From NCBI RefSeq assembly GCF_023197165.1, contig NZ_JALPRD010000004.1:186001-250000 (forward strand): a DNA stretch of 64,000 nucleotides, written 5' to 3'. This document shows, one piece after another, positions 62,012 through 64,000 of this stretch. Made by a program: the position numbers and the translations under genes. Below the pieces are notes generated by a model that saw nothing but the letters and a program-made list of their open reading frames with translations, did not search any database and was not told the origin of the DNA. The DNA comes from Sphingopyxis sp. MSC1_008 (lineage in GTDB: Bacteria > Pseudomonadota > Alphaproteobacteria > Sphingomonadales > Sphingomonadaceae). Positions within the stretch are counted from its first letter, which is position 1. Each line of letters opens with the position of its first letter.

Positions 62012-62039
62012 AACTAACAATCAGCTTTGACTATTAGTT
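62012..62039. promoter_or_regulatory. Candidate operator, full 28-bp form, upstream of esterase 62197
   Basis: Outer arms AACTAA (62012-62017) and TTAGTT (62034-62039) flank the core AACAATCAGCTTTGACTATT (62016-62035); the longest near-palindrome seen. TTGACT is followed 16 bases later by TAGTTG (62049-62054). It is 54 bp (from the core) before ATG 62090. Confidence 0.85.
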
Positions 62040-62089
62040 AAGCCACGCTAGTTGCGAAAGCGGCAGATAGCACGATCTGGAGTGACGGT

Positions 62090-62200
62090 ATGCGCGAGAG
62101 GCCGATAGAAAAACGTCGAGTCCTTGTCCTCGCTGCACACCGCGCATGGGCTCTCCCGATCGCACGACCGGCCGCAAAATTTCAAAAGGAACCGGCATGA
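62090..62200 (+). CDS. Possible 36-residue leader ORF coupled to the esterase gene
   Basis: ATG 62090 follows GGAG by eight bases and lies at the regulon's usual distance from the operator. The frame (starts MRERPIEKRRVLVLA) ends in TGA that overlaps the esterase ATG (ATGA), the arrangement of translational coupling. The peptide is basic with one hydrophobic patch. It may be a leader peptide or chance; no homologue recognised. Confidence 0.35.
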   Translation: MRERPIEKRRVLVLAAHRAWALPIARPAAKFQKEPA

Positions 62201-63258
62201 AATCGATCCGCATGATTGCGACCGCAGGCCTCGCCTTGGCGAGCGCAACCCTGCTTCTGATGGCGCAGCCGACGCGAGCCGAGGCGGCCGATGATGGCGG
62301 CGCCGGCCGCGTCGAGCGGTTTCCCTACAGCGGTCCGCCGCCTGCGGCGAGCGCGGTTCCGGCGGACAAGCTGTATGAGTATCAGGTCTATATTCCGCCT
62401 ACACACAAACGGTCGAAGAAATGGCCGCTCGTCGTTTATGTTCATGCGTGCGGGACGAGCGCCGATCGGATGCGGCTCGCGGGTGCAATGAGCCCGATCG
62501 CCGATTCCGAGGAGTTTCTGGTGATGTATCCGGACAATGGAGCAAACTGCTGGCGCGCCCTCGGAGACGAGCCAACCAGCGTTCATCGCGGAGCCGGCGG
62601 CGACGCGGACATCATCGCCTTCATGACCAGGGAGGCGATGGCCAAATATAATGCCGATCCGACGCGGGTCTATATCTTCGGTGCCTCGGGAGGCGGCTTT
62701 ATGACTTCGGCGACCGTCGCCGCCTATCCCGACCTCTTCGCCGCGGCCGGCGTTATGGCAGGAGGCGGAACCGCGATGACCGCGGCTTGCATGGGCTTCC
62801 CCGAGCGCGACGATCCCGCCTTCGCAAAAACGATGGTCGATCGAATGGGAAAGCATCGGCGTGTCGTGCCGTTCATCTCCTATGGCGGAACCGCTGATCC
62901 GCTCGGCGAGAAAAGTCCGGTGGGCGGCTGCGCGCGCCGCGCCTTCGTGCAAACGATGGGCGCCAACAACATCATCAATCCGCTGCAGGGCGGCGGTCGC
63001 TACACGCCCGACCTCGCGGCAACGGTCAACGGACAGGTTCCCGGTGGGCGCAGCTGGGTCAAGCATGTCTGGCGCGACGCCGCTGGCTGCCTGGTCGGCG
63101 AGCGCTGGGTCGTCAATGGCATGGGGCATGATGTTGGCGGCGGACACCCGGAGCATAGCGACGTCAAGGCCCCGAACTCGTCCAAGGCGGCCTGGGAGTT
63201 CTTCAGGCGCTTCCGCAAAACCGACACCGGCGGAACATGCACCGAGTCCCGCAAGTGA
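62197..63258 (+). CDS. PHB-depolymerase/feruloyl-esterase family (LpqC-like) secreted esterase
   Basis: 353 aa from ATG 62197 (AAAAGGAA upstream); signal peptide MIATAGLALASATLLLMAQPTRAEA. Features of the extracellular PHB-depolymerase/LpqC esterase family: YQVYIPPTHKRSKKWPLVVYVHACGTSADRM, VMYPDNGANCWRAL, nucleophile in VYIFGASGGGFMTSATVAAYPDLFAAAGVMAG, and a late His in VVNGMGHDVGGGHP. Cys residues in CGTSA, NCW, ACMG, GGCARR, GCL and the C-terminal TCTE suggest disulfides in the periplasm. It probably cleaves ester bonds of acylated or polyester-like substrates. It has the full-length operator upstream. Confidence 0.88.
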   Translation: MKSIRMIATAGLALASATLLLMAQPTRAEAADDGGAGRVERFPYSGPPPAASAVPADKLYEYQVYIPPTHKRSKKWPLVVYVHACGTSADRMRLAGAMSPIADSEEFLVMYPDNGANCWRALGDEPTSVHRGAGGDADIIAFMTREAMAKYNADPTRVYIFGASGGGFMTSATVAAYPDLFAAAGVMAGGGTAMTAACMGFPERDDPAFAKTMVDRMGKHRRVVPFISYGGTADPLGEKSPVGGCARRAFVQTMGANNIINPLQGGGRYTPDLAATVNGQVPGGRSWVKHVWRDAAGCLVGERWVVNGMGHDVGGGHPEHSDVKAPNSSKAAWEFFRRFRKTDTGGTCTESRK

Positions 63259-63286
63259 GTGGCTTCATCGGCAATTGCGCGAGAAA

Positions 63287-63313
63287 GGGGGCGAAAGCCG
63301 TGGCTTCGCCCCC
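63287..63313. terminator. Stem-loop between convergent esterase and outer-membrane barrel genes
   Basis: GGGGGCGAAAGCC (63287-63299) and GGCTTCGCCCCC (63302-63313) form a 12-bp stem with one bulged A and a 2-base turn. T-tract absent. Confidence 0.55.
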
Positions 63314-63343
63314 CTCGCATGGTCGTGGTTTCAACGGCAGACG

Positions 63344-63952
63344 TCAGAACCGAAAGCCGCCCGTGGCGACGATCTGGTGCCGCGACGCCGAAACACCGGT
63401 GTTGAAGCCATCAAAGCTGATTTTGCCATAGTCCGAATAACGATATTCGAGGCGAGCGAAGTTGGACACGCCCAAGAGCTCGACGCCTGCGCCGAGGCGA
63501 TAACCGTCAAGCGTATCGCTACCGCTGAAGCTGTCGGAGCCGTCCGCATAGCGAGCCTTCACGCGGACATTGGCATATCCGCCCTTTGCATAGAGAAGGA
63601 CGTTCGAACCGACGCCGAAGCCGACGCGCGCGCCGACATAGAGATCGCGCGAGGCCGAGATCGAGGCTTCGTCACCGGCGACCAGAATGTCGGTCACCGA
63701 CTCCTTGGCGGTCGAATCCGCAAGCTCCGCTTCAATGCCCACGACAGCGTTGCCGAGGTCGAAATCATAGCCCGCAGTGACACCATAAACGAGACCACCC
63801 TTTGATCCGCTTTCACCGTCAAAGCTCAGCTCGACGCTGTCATAGCCGGCGACGAGCCCGACTTTCGCGCCGCCGAGCGACGCACTGTCCTGCGCATAAG
63901 CAGGAATAGAAACAAAACAAGTGGTGAGAGCCACAATAACTGCTTTTTTCAT
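63344..63952 (-). CDS. Small outer-membrane beta-barrel protein
   Basis: 202 aa; GAAGGA precedes ATG 63952. Signal peptide KAVIVALTTCFVSIPAYAQD, then an 8-strand OmpA/porin-like barrel with alternating strands: GAKVGLVAGYDSVELSF, LVYGVTAGYDFDLGNAVVGIEAEL, LYVGARVGFGVGSNVLLYAKGGYANVRVKARYADG, YRLGAGVELLGVSNFARLEYRYSDYGKISF, and terminal ATGGFRF ending in Phe. It is a general surface-stability type protein and carries no operator copy in the visible sequence, so it probably marks the right border of the regulon. Confidence 0.9.
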   Translation of the reverse strand: MKKAVIVALTTCFVSIPAYAQDSASLGGAKVGLVAGYDSVELSFDGESGSKGGLVYGVTAGYDFDLGNAVVGIEAELADSTAKESVTDILVAGDEASISASRDLYVGARVGFGVGSNVLLYAKGGYANVRVKARYADGSDSFSGSDTLDGYRLGAGVELLGVSNFARLEYRYSDYGKISFDGFNTGVSASRHQIVATGGFRF

Positions 63953-64000
63953 TCAAATTTCCTTCAGTGTTTTTGGCGCAAAGCGCAGCGCGCGTTTGAC

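Noticed and set aside
1..64000. Mobile elements, CRISPR arrays, tRNA or rRNA genes
   Set aside because: I looked for transposase or integrase motifs, regular repeat-spacer arrays and tRNA-like cloverleaf ends and saw none; the only dispersed repeat is the operator motif.

Overview
The window is GC-rich, densely coding DNA from an alphaproteobacterium, most likely a sphingomonad (Sphingomonas, Sphingopyxis or Sphingobium group). The reasons are family content and style: GH106 rhamnosidases, a TonB-dependent receptor ending in Phe, tannase-family esterases, many Tat-type signal peptides, and codon use rich in C/G at third positions. I saw no rRNA, tRNA, insertion sequence, phage gene or CRISPR array. 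Almost everything belongs to one carbohydrate/ester catabolic island.

Layout, left to right. 1-3734: the end of a GH106 alpha-L-rhamnosidase-like gene, then a two-gene ABC exporter. 3837-6183: a secreted esterase, a TetR regulator and a small secreted protein. 6262-14448: two divergent GH3 genes, a type-B carboxylesterase, a GH1 beta-glucosidase and a cytochrome c. 14595-19245: a minus-strand unit of GPH sugar symporter, ThuA-like protein and GH42. 19430-22976: a minus-strand unit of IlvD/Edd sugar-acid dehydratase, arabinose/galactose-type 1-dehydrogenase and SDR. 23333-31271: a minus-strand unit of MFS symporter, exported TIM barrel, Gfo/Idh/MocA protein, second TIM barrel, FAH-family hydrolase, D-lactate dehydrogenase and SMP-30 lactonase. 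31400-33651: a divergent two-subunit GMC sugar dehydrogenase. 33800-37008: carboxylesterase and tannase-family esterase. 37624-45649: TonB receptor, full-length GH106 and another clan-A glycosidase. 45803-52336: two acyl-CoA/AMP ligases, a GntP permease and a pair of MaoC-type hydratases. 52525-57713: two tannase-family esterases and a carboxylesterase. 57816-63952: a GH2, a FucP/GluP transporter, a PHB-depolymerase-type esterase and a small outer-membrane barrel.

The most striking feature is a repeated, imperfectly palindromic 20-28 bp sequence (core A-A-C-A-R-K-C-A, 4-bp spacer, T-G-M-Y-T-G-T-T; outer flanks A-A-C-T / A-G-T-T). I find it about 21 times, always at or near the 5' side of a gene, and most often 55-85 bp from the start codon. 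It ties nearly all the transcription units into one apparent regulon. The TetR protein at 5055-5717 is the only transcription factor I recognise here and is the natural candidate regulator, but this is an inference.

Functionally, secreted and periplasmic esterases would strip acyl groups from a plant glycoside. GH106, GH1, GH2, GH3 and GH42 enzymes and a periplasmic FAD/cytochrome sugar-3-dehydrogenase route (GMC, subunit 3, cytochrome c, ThuA, TIM barrels, Gfo/Idh) would dismantle the sugars. The released acids would be taken up and activated by the AMP ligases and MaoC hydratases. The set 1-dehydrogenase, SMP-30 lactonase, IlvD/Edd dehydratase, SDR, FAH hydrolase and D-lactate dehydrogenase fits, step by step, a non-phosphorylative route for a 6-deoxy-D-hexose (D-fucose is the best guess) to pyruvate plus D-lactate. 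Together with rhamnosidases and many esterases this points to acylated deoxysugar glycosides, such as saponins or resin glycosides, as the natural substrate. That assignment is hypothesis, not observation.
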